A stretch of 64,000 nucleotides of DNA, from assembly GCA_963525745.1 (NCBI GenBank), contig CAURMH010000001.1:6379-70378 (forward strand). The letters run 5' to 3'. The DNA comes from CAURMH01 sp963525745. GTDB taxonomy: Bacteria > Pseudomonadota > Gammaproteobacteria > Enterobacterales > Pasteurellaceae. A program made the translations under genes and the position numbers. This document shows, piece after piece, positions 19,483 through 28,360 of the stretch (positions within the stretch are counted from its first letter, which is position 1; every line of letters begins with the position of its first letter). Under the pieces are notes generated by a model. The model made no database searches and had not been told where the DNA came from. It saw nothing but the letters and a program-made list of their open reading frames with translations.

Positions 19483-20529
19483 ATGACCAAGAAATCCGCC
19501 CCAGCCCGTTTCCAATCAAACACCGATAAAACCTTTCGTGAACGTTATGTCGGCGATAAATCATCCCGAAATCGACCGCACTTTAGCGCCTCAAAGCCGG
19601 CGTCATCAACCTCTCCTTCCCAATCCCGCTACGCCGCGCAATCCGTTGCCGAGCCGACGTCATCTTTAACGTTAAATCGTGCTAACGGTGTCTCGGGTAC
19701 CGTTGAAGTCACGGTAAAACGCTCGGAAAATAAGTCGAAAGAAAAAAAGACCGGGCCGCTTTCGCCGCGCGCGCCTGAGAAAATTAAGAAAAATCGAGCG
19801 GAAGAAATGAAAGTATGCGGCGAAAACGCCTGTTCGGCGTTATTTGCCGAACGGCCGGAAAGCATCGTTCGGGTTTGGACAACCGTGACTATGGCTCATC
19901 GGGCGGGCGATTTATTTCGTTATTTAGCGGCAAACAAAAAAGTCTATCATGTGGTGGAGTCGGCCGAACTGGCATTAGTTAGCGGAACCGAACATCATGG
20001 CGGCATTTGTATGTTGGTTAAAAAACCGCATGCCTTTACGTTGTCCGGCTATTTAAGTGTTCCTCATCAACAAGATTGTTTAATTTTTCTTAATGGGGTT
20101 AATAATGCCCAAAATATAGGCGGAATATTACGCACCTGCGCTTTTTTCGGCATTAAAAATATTGTGACGGAAAATACGGAAATGCTGTATTCCTCAACAG
20201 CGTGCCGGATTGCCGAAGGCGGCGCCGAATATATTCGCGCGCTGGAAGCCAAAAACGACGGACAGGCGCTGGAAATGCTACGTCAAGCCGGTTACCGAAT
20301 CGTACATATTTCAACCGGTCATGAAACGATTAAACATCGAACAACCACACTGGATAAGATGCTATTTGAGAAAAAAACCGTGTTTGTGTTAAGCGAAAGT
20401 ACAACCGCGCACTTGGCTTCTCCGCAAGATACCGTTGTTCGTTTTGCGGTGGGCGGCCCGATTAAAAACGGATTGAACGTGGCCGTGAATGCGGGAATTT
20501 TATTGGCAAAGTGGTATACAAATAATTAA
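19483..20529 (+). CDS. yfiF: YfiF, TrmH-family RNA 2'-O-methyltransferase-like protein
   Basis: The 348 residues begin with a long basic low-complexity tail (to about 105), then a substrate-binding domain (CGENACSALFAERPESIVRVW) and a SPOUT domain. SPOUT motif 1 is intact (NNAQNIGGILRTCAFFG), and motif 3 is present (KNGLNVAVNAGILLAKW). Motif 2, usually of the form VLGxExxGL, reads VLSESTTAHL, losing its glycines, so SAM binding may be weak or absent. Target RNA is unknown even in E. coli. I use the ATG at 19483; a GTG 15 bases upstream is possible. Confidence 0.88.
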   Translation: MTKKSAPARFQSNTDKTFRERYVGDKSSRNRPHFSASKPASSTSPSQSRYAAQSVAEPTSSLTLNRANGVSGTVEVTVKRSENKSKEKKTGPLSPRAPEKIKKNRAEEMKVCGENACSALFAERPESIVRVWTTVTMAHRAGDLFRYLAANKKVYHVVESAELALVSGTEHHGGICMLVKKPHAFTLSGYLSVPHQQDCLIFLNGVNNAQNIGGILRTCAFFGIKNIVTENTEMLYSSTACRIAEGGAEYIRALEAKNDGQALEMLRQAGYRIVHISTGHETIKHRTTTLDKMLFEKKTVFVLSESTTAHLASPQDTVVRFAVGGPIKNGLNVAVNAGILLAKWYTNN

Positions 20530-20546
20530 ACGGCATAAAATTAAGA

Positions 20547-21260
20547 CTAATTTGCCGACGCGGCAAATTTTAAATAAAACGTGTTTGTCAGGGCGATAAA
20601 TTCATCCGTGTATCGGTTCTTTTCATTGTAAATAACCAATCGTTCCTTTTGTTTGCATGTATTGTTGCGACTAAAGGTCAGCAACATTCGCTGCGGCGAT
20701 TTGCCGCTTTTTGTGATCACATCCGTTTGTTTAATGCAAAAAAGTGCGGTCGATTTTATCAATGTTTCAGCGGCGTCATAGGGCAGTATAAAACTGATTT
20801 TGCCGTTTTCCGCGAGGCAGGATTGCGCCCAATCAAGCCAATCCGAGTGGACATTTTGAATGACGCGTGCCAGTTTCCGTTCATCGCTTTTACAAGCTAC
20901 ACCCGATGGATAATAGGGCGGATTTGATACGATTAAATCGAATTTTTCGTCGGTTTGACGAACGAATGTTTGAATATCTTGCCGAACGACCCGAATACGC
21001 GTCTGCCATGGAGAATCATTCACGTTTTGTTGTGCCTGTCGTGCTGCGGCGGCGTTGAGTTCAACCGCGCTTAGGCGGCAGGCGGGATGGCTGCGCTGCG
21101 CCAACATTAAAGCAATCAACCCCGTTCCGGTGCCCATGTCTAAAATATGTCGACAATGCGCAACATCCGCCCATGCGCCGAGCAATACGCCGTCCGTTCC
21201 CACTTTCATGGCGCAATATTGTTGGTTTATACGAAATTGTTGGAAAGTAAAACTACTCAT
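20547..21260 (-). CDS. trmN6: tRNA1(Val) (adenine37-N6)-methyltransferase
   Basis: TrmN6 (YfiC) methylates A37 of valine tRNA1. The 237 residues are a Rossmann methyltransferase with the SAM loop ILDMGTGTGLIALMLAQR and the N6-adenine active site NPPYYPSG in DLIVSNPPYYP. The N-terminus FQQFRINQQYCAMKVGTDGVLLGAW is diagnostic of the family. It is convergent with yfiF (17 bp gap) and divergent from srmB, with an uptake sequence at 21279 in the shared promoter region. Confidence 0.95.
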   Translation of the reverse strand: MSSFTFQQFRINQQYCAMKVGTDGVLLGAWADVAHCRHILDMGTGTGLIALMLAQRSHPACRLSAVELNAAAARQAQQNVNDSPWQTRIRVVRQDIQTFVRQTDEKFDLIVSNPPYYPSGVACKSDERKLARVIQNVHSDWLDWAQSCLAENGKISFILPYDAAETLIKSTALFCIKQTDVITKSGKSPQRMLLTFSRNNTCKQKERLVIYNEKNRYTDEFIALTNTFYLKFAASAN

Positions 21261-21327
21261 AAAATATCTCAGAAATCGACCGCACTTTCAGATATAATCA
21301 CGGCCGATTTTAACAAAATATCCTATC

Positions 21328-22644
21328 ATGATGAATCTACCTCAATTTGAAGACTTAGACCTTTCTCCCGAATTACTCAAAGCCGTTGAAAAAAAAGGCT
21401 ATCGACGCCCGACATCAATTCAACAAGAAGCGATACCGGCCATTATGGAAGCACGGGATGTTCTGGGCTCCGCCCCAACCGGCACGGGAAAAACAGCCGC
21501 TTTCTTATTGCCCGCCTTACAGCATTTGCTGGACTCTCCGCGCCGTAAGCCCGGCCCCCCTCGTATTTTAATTCTTACGCCGACTCGCGAACTGGCTATA
21601 CAGGTGGCGGAACAAGCGGAAGAATTAGCTCAATTTACGCATTTGGCTATTGCGACGATTACCGGCGGCGTAGCGTATCAAAATCACGGCGAAGTGTTTA
21701 ATTCTAACCAGGATTTGGTGGTGGCTACGCCGGGGCGTTTGTTGCAATACATTAAAGAAGAAAATTTTGATTGCCGCGCAGTCGAAATGTTGATTTTTGA
21801 CGAAGCGGATCGGATGTTGCAAATGGGATTTGGTCAAGATGCGGAAAAAATTGCGGCCGAAACCCGCTGGCGTAAACAAACTTTATTATTTTCGGCAACC
21901 CTTGAAGGCGAATTGCTGATCGATTTTGCCGATCGTTTGTTACATGAACCGGTAAAAATTGATGCCGAAGCCAGTCGCCGTGAACGCAAGAAAATCAATC
22001 AGTGGTATTATCATGCCGACAGTAAAGAACATAAAATTAAACTATTGGCTCGCTTCATTGAAACGGAAGAGGTAACGCGCGGTTTGATTTTTGTCCGTCG
22101 GCGGGAAGAGGTGCGGGATCTTTCCGATACTTTACGTAAACGCGGTATTCGTTCCGCTTATTTAGAAGGCGGAATGGCGCAAACTCAGCGCAATAATGCG
22201 ATTGATAAATTGAAATCAGGTATTGTTACGGTACTCGTCGCGACGGATGTTGCAGCACGCGGAATTGATATTGATGACGTGAGTCATGTCATGAACGTTG
22301 ATTTGCCTTATAGTGCGGATACTTATTTGCATCGTATCGGGCGAACTGCTCGCGCGGGCAAAAAAGGAACGGCAGTCTCTTTTGTCGAAGCGCATGATTA
22401 TAAGTTGCTCGGTAAAATTAAACGTTATACCGAGACACTTTTAAAATCCCGTATTCTTGATGGCCTGGAACCGCGCACAAAACCACCAAAAGACGGGGAG
22501 AGAAAATCGATTTCTAAAAAACAAAAAACGCGGTTAAAAGAAAAGCAGGAAAATAAGAGAAAAACGGAGAAAAAAGTCAAGTTGCGTCACAAAGATACCA
22601 AAAATATCGGCAAACGACGTAAACCTCGTGAAGATAACGACTGA
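21328..22644 (+). CDS. srmB: ATP-dependent RNA helicase SrmB
   Basis: SrmB is a DEAD-box helicase for early assembly of the 50S subunit. The 438 residues carry the Q motif (YRRPTSIQQEAIP), GSAPTGTGKT, PTRELAIQ, DEAD in IFDEADRMLQMGFG, SAT, ATDVAARGIDI and HRIGRTARAG in the usual order, then a basic C-terminal tail rich in lysine from about 385, typical of SrmB. The start could be either of two adjacent ATG codons (21328 or 21331). Confidence 0.95.
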   Translation: MMNLPQFEDLDLSPELLKAVEKKGYRRPTSIQQEAIPAIMEARDVLGSAPTGTGKTAAFLLPALQHLLDSPRRKPGPPRILILTPTRELAIQVAEQAEELAQFTHLAIATITGGVAYQNHGEVFNSNQDLVVATPGRLLQYIKEENFDCRAVEMLIFDEADRMLQMGFGQDAEKIAAETRWRKQTLLFSATLEGELLIDFADRLLHEPVKIDAEASRRERKKINQWYYHADSKEHKIKLLARFIETEEVTRGLIFVRRREEVRDLSDTLRKRGIRSAYLEGGMAQTQRNNAIDKLKSGIVTVLVATDVAARGIDIDDVSHVMNVDLPYSADTYLHRIGRTARAGKKGTAVSFVEAHDYKLLGKIKRYTETLLKSRILDGLEPRTKPPKDGERKSISKKQKTRLKEKQENKRKTEKKVKLRHKDTKNIGKRRKPREDND

Positions 22645-22709
22645 CAATATTATGTTGAGTTGAAAAAAATGTCGCACGGAACGATTAACGTGTTGAGGGG
22701 AATAACCGG

Positions 22710-22742
22710 ATAAAAACTAGGCGGCTATTAGAAGCCGCCTTA
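22710..22742 (-). terminator. Intrinsic terminator of acpP
   Basis: The stem AGGCGGC/GCCGCCT with loop TATTAGAA is followed on the minus strand by TAGTTTTT. It begins 4 bp after the acpP stop codon. Confidence 0.85.
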
Positions 22743-22745
22743 AGA

Positions 22746-22976
22746 TTATTGATTGTTTTGTACGTAATCAATTGCAGATTGAACAGTCGTAATTTTTTCG
22801 GCTTCCTCATCAGGAATTTCAATATCAAATTCCTCTTCTAAAGCCATTACTAATTCAACCGTATCTAAAGAATCCGCACCTAAATCCTCAACAAAAGAAG
22901 CTTCCGGTTTTACATCTTCTTCTTTAACACCCAATTGTTCAACGATGATTTTTTTCACGCGTTCTTCAATACTCAT
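22746..22976 (-). CDS. acpP: Acyl carrier protein
   Basis: ACP carries growing acyl chains in fatty-acid, lipoate and lipid A synthesis. The 76-residue acidic protein has the phosphopantetheine-bearing serine in [13 protein letters not shown] (S36). It stands alone with its own terminator, convergent with srmB, whereas acpP is usually placed directly after fabG. Its 275-bp upstream gap is shared with the divergent acyltransferase gene. Confidence 0.98.
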   Translation of the reverse strand: MSIEERVKKIIVEQLGVKEEDVKPEASFVEDLGADSLDTVELVMALEEEFDIEIPDEEAEKITTVQSAIDYVQNNQ

Positions 22977-23251
22977 TTGTTTTTCCTATTTGTTGTTTTA
23001 ACTCACTCTGGAGCAGTTAGTGTATGTATTTTTAAAAAAGTTGCAAGTTCTCACTGGTTATACCACGAAAATCACAATTAATAAAAACACATACCGAGAA
23101 AGTAATTACGTATCCTTGCATACGCTCAAGGCGTAATCAAGCTACAATGCCGTGCTATTTTACCACTCTCTTATTTTTTTGGCTATGGGTTTATGCAAAC
23201 TTCAACTAAAGTGTTAAAATAAAGCACTTTTTATTTTAACCGCACGTTATT

Positions 23252-24403
23252 ATGGTACTCTTCACTGCTGAATTTACTCAGACATTACCCTTACTTGGAA
23301 TGTTTATTGTTTGCTTGTTTTTATCCCATTTTTTATTAAAACCGATAAAAGTACTATCCGAGTCGGCTTTGAAGAGAACTTCTCCTTTAGATGGACTACG
23401 TGGGATTCTGGCACTATCCGTTTTGGTTCACCATTTTTATATCACCTACATGTGGAAAACCGGTATAGGTTGGATTCCACCTTCAATTGATTATCTCAAT
23501 AATTTGGGCACAATGTCAGTGTCTTTTTTCTTCTTGATCACAGCATTCCTTTTTCTATCAAAAATTAATGATAATGCCAAACAACAAACAACAAACAACA
23601 AACAACAAACAACTATAAATTGGAAAATTCTATTTAAATCTCGTTTTAAACGTATTTTACCCATGTATTTTTTCATTGTCATGGCTATCACAATAATAAC
23701 GGTAAATATTATACCTACAGAATCTTATAATAAATCACAGTTATTCCATTTCTTACAAAGATGGTTATTATTCCAAGGCGCTGATCTCGCTGGTTTTCAT
23801 GCTGGTTTTATTATTTCTCATGTGCAATGGACACTAATTTATGAATGGGGATTTTATTTTAGCCTACCTGCAATTTACGTTCTCTGGCAGCAACGTAAAG
23901 CCCCTATTATCTTAGTCATAACCACTATTTTTATTGCTTATTTTTGTATTCATAATACTGTTTCACATATGTATTGGCTCTTTGCATTAGCTTTACCTAG
24001 CGTAGTTCTTAAAGAGCCATTGAAGTTATTTGTTGAAAAACATAATAAATACCTGCATCCTGTTATGTTATTAATTTTTATTTATACTTTCTTTTATACA
24101 AAAGGTTATTCAGCAGAGCAAATGATTTGCACCGCTTCGTTATTTAGCTTTATTTCAAATGGATATAGCTTTGGAGGAATATTAAATACAATGGGATTGA
24201 GAAAATTAGGTGAAATCAGCTTTAGTTTATATTTAAGTCATGGCATTTTCCTCTACTTATTTTTCTCAATATTAAATATTTACGATTTTAATACGAATAA
24301 TTTTTCCGAATATATGCATTATTTCCCTTTTGTTTTCTTTATTTCAGTCGCCAGCTCATTAATAACTTATAAATTGATTGAACGCCCATTTCTGGCGAAA
24401 TAG
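23252..24403 (+). CDS. Membrane acyltransferase-3 (OafA-like) with in-frame heptanucleotide repeat; probably phase-variable
   Basis: The 383 residues form about ten membrane segments of the acyltransferase-3 family, which moves acetyl or similar groups onto sugars of surface polysaccharide or lipooligosaccharide. The catalytic region SPLDGLRGILALSVLVHHF (44-62) and RFKRILPMYF (about 130) are present. At 23578-23612 five copies of CAAACAA encode a QQTTNNKQQTT loop. The unit is not a multiple of three, so gain or loss of one copy would shift the frame into nearby stops. The gene is AT-richer than its neighbours and has no uptake sequence, which suggests an origin by transfer. No good ribosome-binding site precedes the ATG. 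The substrate is unknown. Confidence 0.85.
   Translation: MVLFTAEFTQTLPLLGMFIVCLFLSHFLLKPIKVLSESALKRTSPLDGLRGILALSVLVHHFYITYMWKTGIGWIPPSIDYLNNLGTMSVSFFFLITAFLFLSKINDNAKQQTTNNKQQTTINWKILFKSRFKRILPMYFFIVMAITIITVNIIPTESYNKSQLFHFLQRWLLFQGADLAGFHAGFIISHVQWTLIYEWGFYFSLPAIYVLWQQRKAPIILVITTIFIAYFCIHNTVSHMYWLFALALPSVVLKEPLKLFVEKHNKYLHPVMLLIFIYTFFYTKGYSAEQMICTASLFSFISNGYSFGGILNTMGLRKLGEISFSLYLSHGIFLYLFFSILNIYDFNTNNFSEYMHYFPFVFFISVASSLITYKLIERPFLAK
23578..23612 (+). repeat. Simple sequence repeat (CAAACAA)5 inside the acyltransferase gene
   Basis: Five exact tandem copies of a 7-base unit. The present copy number keeps the frame open (TTINWK follows). Shifted frames stop at 23616-23618 or 23635-23637, so a one-unit change would truncate the protein near residue 120-128. 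Confidence 0.95.
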
Positions 24404-24450
24404 TTACATAGGTTATATGTTAGCTAATTTTTAGCTCAACACGGATAAAT

Positions 24451-25437
24451 ATGAACAAAAAAGTTAATCTTTATCGCTATTCCGTTCCCCTACAAAGTCG
24501 ATTAATTTTGCGCGGAAGTGATTTACCGCGGCGTGAAGGTCTGTTGGTGCGGATTCAATGCCGGGATCGCGAAGGCTGGGGAGAAATTGCCCCTTTGCCG
24601 GGATTTAGCCATGAAAATATCGAAACTGCCACGAAACAAACCGCACTTTGGTTGGAGGCATGGAATCAAAGTCGCGCTCAAAATCGACGACTCCCCTTCG
24701 CCGGCTTGTCGCCTTCGGTGGCGTTCGGATTAAGTTGTGCACTGGCCGAAATGCAAAATCAACTTCAACGGGAAGGCAATTATCAAACCGTCTCTCTTTA
24801 TACGAACGATGTAAACGAATTCAATTCGTCCGAATCGGGGAAGACGGTAAAACTTAAAGTGGCTTCAAATCCCCATGAGGCGATGCGGGAAGGGCAATAT
24901 ATTAATGAAATTTTGCAGACAAATTCCCATTTGTCAGTACGTTTAGATGCTAATCGTCGTTGGAATTTAACGCAGGCATTAATTTTTGCCGAGCAGATTA
25001 CACCTGCAGCGCGAACGCGAATTCAATTTATCGAAGAACCTTGCCTCACAGCGTCGCAAAGCCGTCAATTCGCTTTGCAAACCGCGCTTCCTATTGCGTG
25101 GGACGAAACGGTGCGAGAGGCAAAGTTTCAACCGGTAGCAGAACCTTTTCTGGTAGCAATTGTACTGAAACCAACATTGATTGGCTCGTTGTCAGATTGC
25201 ATCTATTTGATTAAACGGGCGCAGCAGTGCGGTTTACAGGTTGTAATCAGTTCGGCAATTGAATCAAGTTTCGGTCTGACCCAATTGGCTCGCATTGCTG
25301 CACAATATACGGCCTCTACTGCGCCGGGCTTGGATACATTGAATTTAATGGCATTTCAGCTTGTGCGTATGTGGCCGAATAGTGCGCTGCCTGTCGTCGG
25401 ATTAGACGATTCGTCGGTTATCACTAAGTTGATTTAG
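24451..25437 (+). CDS. menC: o-succinylbenzoate synthase
   Basis: MenC dehydrates SHCHC to o-succinylbenzoate in menaquinone synthesis. The 328-residue enolase-superfamily protein shows KLKVASNP, the metal ligands in VRLDANRRW, FIEEPC and WDETV, and the C-terminal VLKPTLIGS, in that order. It is followed by aroQ (60 bp gap), so menaquinone and shikimate genes are neighbours as in H. influenzae. An uptake sequence lies at 24640. Confidence 0.95.
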   Translation: MNKKVNLYRYSVPLQSRLILRGSDLPRREGLLVRIQCRDREGWGEIAPLPGFSHENIETATKQTALWLEAWNQSRAQNRRLPFAGLSPSVAFGLSCALAEMQNQLQREGNYQTVSLYTNDVNEFNSSESGKTVKLKVASNPHEAMREGQYINEILQTNSHLSVRLDANRRWNLTQALIFAEQITPAARTRIQFIEEPCLTASQSRQFALQTALPIAWDETVREAKFQPVAEPFLVAIVLKPTLIGSLSDCIYLIKRAQQCGLQVVISSAIESSFGLTQLARIAAQYTASTAPGLDTLNLMAFQLVRMWPNSALPVVGLDDSSVITKLI

Positions 25438-25497
25438 AGATTCGACCACCCATAACGAAAAAAACGCTATAATGAAAGGAAACTAAAAGGATAGAAT

Positions 25498-25950
25498 ATG
25501 TCGCGAAAATTCCGTATTTTATTGCTAAATGGCCCCAATCTGAACATGTTAGGTGCTCGCGAACCACAACATTACGGCAGCCTTTCTCTTTCTGCCATTG
25601 AGGCGAATATGCAGGCTTTGGCCAAAAGAAATAATGTCGAATTGGTTTGCTTTCAAAGTAATAGCGAAGAAAAGTTAATCGAACAAATCCACCATAATTT
25701 TAAACAGGCGGATTTTATTATTATCAATCCCGCCGCCTTTACGCATACCAGCGTAGCGTTGCGTGACGCATTACTGGCGGTGGCGATTCCTTTTGTTGAA
25801 ATTCATTTATCCAATGTGCATAAACGCGAACCTTTTCGCCATCATTCTTATTTTAGTGATGTGGCGGAAGGGGTGATTTGCGGATTGGGCGCTCAAGGTT
25901 ATGAATATGCGTTTGAATTCGCCCTGACATTTTTGGCTAAAAAAGCATAA
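25498..25950 (+). CDS. aroQ: 3-dehydroquinate dehydratase, type II
   Basis: AroQ dehydrates 3-dehydroquinate in the shikimate pathway. The 150-residue protein carries the type II marks [19 protein letters not shown] with the catalytic tyrosine, [16 protein letters not shown], and [29 protein letters not shown]. An AAAGGATAGAAT sequence provides the ribosome-binding site. It precedes accB by 146 bp containing a palindromic uptake-sequence pair that may end the menC-aroQ transcript. Confidence 0.97.
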   Translation: MSRKFRILLLNGPNLNMLGAREPQHYGSLSLSAIEANMQALAKRNNVELVCFQSNSEEKLIEQIHHNFKQADFIIINPAAFTHTSVALRDALLAVAIPFVEIHLSNVHKREPFRHHSYFSDVAEGVICGLGAQGYEYAFEFALTFLAKKA

Positions 25951-26041
25951 TTTTTGCTTATTTTCATAGAAAATGACAGAATGTTGTCGCCAAATTCACA
26001 AATTTCAGGTAACCTTTCAGGCGAAAAAGTCAGTTAAAAAT

Positions 26042-26069
26042 GACCGCACTTTTAATAAAAAGTGCGGTC
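26042..26069. terminator. Inverted pair of uptake sequences between aroQ and accB
   Basis: GACCGCACTTTT and AAAAGTGCGGTC form a perfect 12-bp stem around a loop of four bases, built from uptake sequences at 26043 and 26060. Such head-to-head pairs commonly serve as terminators in Pasteurellaceae. The downstream T-tract is weak (GAAATTTC), so leakage into accBC is possible. Confidence 0.65.
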
Positions 26070-26096
26070 GAAATTTCATTATTTTAGGAAGAGCAT

Positions 26097-26564
26097 ATGG
26101 ACATTCGTAAAATCAAAAAACTCATTGAATTAGTGGAAGAATCCGGCATTACGGAATTGGAAGTCTCGGAAGAAGAGGGTTCTGTACGCATTAGCCGGGC
26201 AACCGTTGCTGCGCCGGCGACAGTGCAATATAGCGCGCCGGTCGTTTCCGCCCCTGTAGCGCCGGCACCGGTTGCGAATCCTACCGCGTCGGCGCCGTCA
26301 GTTGCCGGTTCGGTTGAAAACGAATTATCCGGTCATGTGGTTCGTTCTCCGATGGTGGGAACTTTTTATCGCAGCCCAAGCCCTGAGGCAAAAGCGTTTG
26401 TTGAGGTGGGGCAATCGGTAAAAGTCGGCGATGCCCTTTGTATCGTCGAAGCGATGAAAATGATGAATCGAATTGAGGCGGATAAAGCCGGTGTAGTAAA
26501 AGCGATTTTGATTGAAGACGGTGCGCCTGTGGAATTTGATGAGCCTTTAATTGTAATTGAATAA
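26097..26564 (+). CDS. accB: Biotin carboxyl carrier protein of acetyl-CoA carboxylase
   Basis: AccB carries biotin between the two half-reactions of acetyl-CoA carboxylase, the first step of fatty-acid synthesis. The 155 residues have an N-terminal domain, a proline/alanine-rich linker (about 37-70), and a biotinyl domain with the modified lysine in EAMKMM (K121). It is followed by accC after 55 bp, the standard operon. Confidence 0.98.
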   Translation: MDIRKIKKLIELVEESGITELEVSEEEGSVRISRATVAAPATVQYSAPVVSAPVAPAPVANPTASAPSVAGSVENELSGHVVRSPMVGTFYRSPSPEAKAFVEVGQSVKVGDALCIVEAMKMMNRIEADKAGVVKAILIEDGAPVEFDEPLIVIE

Positions 26565-26619
26565 ATTGATTGTAAATGGTGACAAGTTCACCATTTTATT
26601 TTAATAAACGGAATATGTT

Positions 26620-27969
26620 ATGTTAGAAAAAGTTGTCATTGCCAACCGCGGCGAGATTGCATTGCGTATTTTGCGTGCATGTAAAGAGTTAGGCATTAAA
26701 ACCGTTGCCGTCCATTCTACTGCCGATCGCGAGTTAAAACACGTTTTGCTTGCTGATGAAACGGTTTGTATCGGCCCTGCGCCTTCAACGAAAAGTTATC
26801 TGAACATTCCGGCGATTATTGCCGCCGCTGAAGTGACTGGTGCTGACGCGATTCATCCGGGATACGGTTTCCTTTCCGAAAATGCCGATTTTGCCGAGCA
26901 AGTTGAACGTTCCGGCTTTACGTTTATTGGTCCGACCGCTGACGTTATTCGCTTGATGGGCGATAAAGTGTCAGCCATTAATGCGATGAAAAAAGCAGGC
27001 GTACCTTGTGTACCGGGTTCTGATGGTCCGCTAAGTTCGGATATTAAGAAAAATAAAGAAATTGCTAAGCGTATCGGCTATCCAATTATTATCAAGGCTT
27101 CCGGTGGCGGTGGCGGCCGTGGTATGCGTGTCGTGCGCAATGAAGAGTCGTTGGAAGAATCGATTGCCATGACGAAAGCAGAAGCAAAAGCGGCATTTAA
27201 TAACGACATGGTTTATATGGAGAAGTATTTGGAAAATCCGCGCCATGTTGAAATTCAAGTCATTGCCGATACCCACGGTAACGCCGTGTATCTTGCTGAA
27301 CGTGATTGCTCTATGCAACGTCGTCATCAAAAAGTCGTGGAAGAAGCGCCTGCCCCCGGAATCAGCGAGGAAATTCGACGTGATATCGGTTCGCGCTGTG
27401 CAAAGGCTTGCGTGGAAATCGGCTATCGTGGCGCCGGCACGTTTGAGTTTTTATACGAAAACGGGGAATTTTATTTTATTGAAATGAATACCCGAATCCA
27501 GGTTGAACATCCTGTAACCGAAATGATTACCGGGGTGGATTTAGTGAAAGAGCAGCTTCGCGTGGCATCCGGTTTGCCATTGTCTTTCAAACAGGAAGAG
27601 ATTAAAGTTAAAGGTCATGCCATAGAATGCCGCATTAATGCGGAAGATCCGACAACATTTTTACCTTCGCCGGGTAAAGTGACGCATTTGCACGCACCGG
27701 GCGGCCTCGGTGTTCGCTGGGATTCGCATATCTATGGCGGATATACCGTCCCACCTCATTATGATTCCATGATCGCAAAACTTATCACGTTTGCCGATAC
27801 CCGTGAAGGGGCAATCCGTCGCATGCAAAATGCACTAGGTGAAACTATTATTAGCGGTATTAAAACAAATATACCATTGCATGAAATTATTCTTGCCGAT
27901 GAAAATTTCCAAAAAGGCGGAACCAATATCCATTATTTAGAGAAAAAATTGGGCATGCGTGAAGCCTAA
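26620..27969 (+). CDS. accC: Biotin carboxylase subunit of acetyl-CoA carboxylase
   Basis: AccC carboxylates the biotin on AccB using ATP and bicarbonate. The 449 residues equal the E. coli length. The ATP-grasp features include the glycine-rich [14 protein letters not shown] (about 159-172), [13 protein letters not shown], the metal-binding [17 protein letters not shown], and the N-terminal [11 protein letters not shown] strong terminator follows at 27995. Confidence 0.98.
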   Translation: MLEKVVIANRGEIALRILRACKELGIKTVAVHSTADRELKHVLLADETVCIGPAPSTKSYLNIPAIIAAAEVTGADAIHPGYGFLSENADFAEQVERSGFTFIGPTADVIRLMGDKVSAINAMKKAGVPCVPGSDGPLSSDIKKNKEIAKRIGYPIIIKASGGGGGRGMRVVRNEESLEESIAMTKAEAKAAFNNDMVYMEKYLENPRHVEIQVIADTHGNAVYLAERDCSMQRRHQKVVEEAPAPGISEEIRRDIGSRCAKACVEIGYRGAGTFEFLYENGEFYFIEMNTRIQVEHPVTEMITGVDLVKEQLRVASGLPLSFKQEEIKVKGHAIECRINAEDPTTFLPSPGKVTHLHAPGGLGVRWDSHIYGGYTVPPHYDSMIAKLITFADTREGAIRRMQNALGETIISGIKTNIPLHEIILADENFQKGGTNIHYLEKKLGMREA

Positions 27970-27994
27970 TATTTTTATTTAATATCAAGTCGTT

Positions 27995-28027
27995 AAAAAG
28001 TACGGTTAAGGTTAACCGTACTTTTTT
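27995..28027. terminator. Bidirectional terminator after accC
   Basis: A perfect 15-bp stem AAAAAGTACGGTTAA with its complement around only GG, then a T-run. The arms are one base away from the uptake sequence (AAGTACGGT for AAGTGCGGT). Confidence 0.9.
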
Positions 28028-28087
28028 CGATTCCCCCCTAAAAGAATTTAAAAATTGACCGCACTTACGACGAGACAAGGTGTGAAA

Positions 28088-28360
28088 ATGAGCAATCTCC
28101 GTTATAAACAAACCGCTAAAGAAGCCCGTTGGGCGTTAGGGCTAACCTTGCTTTATGTAATCGGTTGGTGCTTGTGCGCTTACTTGCCGAAAGATACGCA
28201 CGGGCCCATAGGCTTCCCGCTTTGGTTTGAACTCGCCTGCATTTACCTGCCGATTCTGTTTATTGTGGTGGCGTACTGGCTGATTAAAATTGTGTTTCAG
28301 GATATTCCGCTGGATGTGGAACAAAAAACACAACATTCGACAACGGAGCGTCACTCATGA
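28088..28360 (+). CDS. yhdT: YhdT family small membrane protein (DUF997)
   Basis: This 90-residue protein has two membrane segments (about 18-37 and 50-73), with the family stretch ARWALGLTLLYVIGWCLCAYLP. It almost always precedes panF, and here its stop overlaps the panF start (ATGA), so the two are translated together. A role as a PanF partner is an inference from this fixed pairing. I use ATG 28088, with AAGGTG upstream, in place of a longer frame from 28055. Confidence 0.92.
   Translation: MSNLRYKQTAKEARWALGLTLLYVIGWCLCAYLPKDTHGPIGFPLWFELACIYLPILFIVVAYWLIKIVFQDIPLDVEQKTQHSTTERHS

Noticed and set aside
23578..23612. Repeat tract considered as CRISPR or minisatellite outside genes
   Set aside because: The units are 7 bases with no spacers and lie inside a coding frame, so it is a simple sequence repeat.
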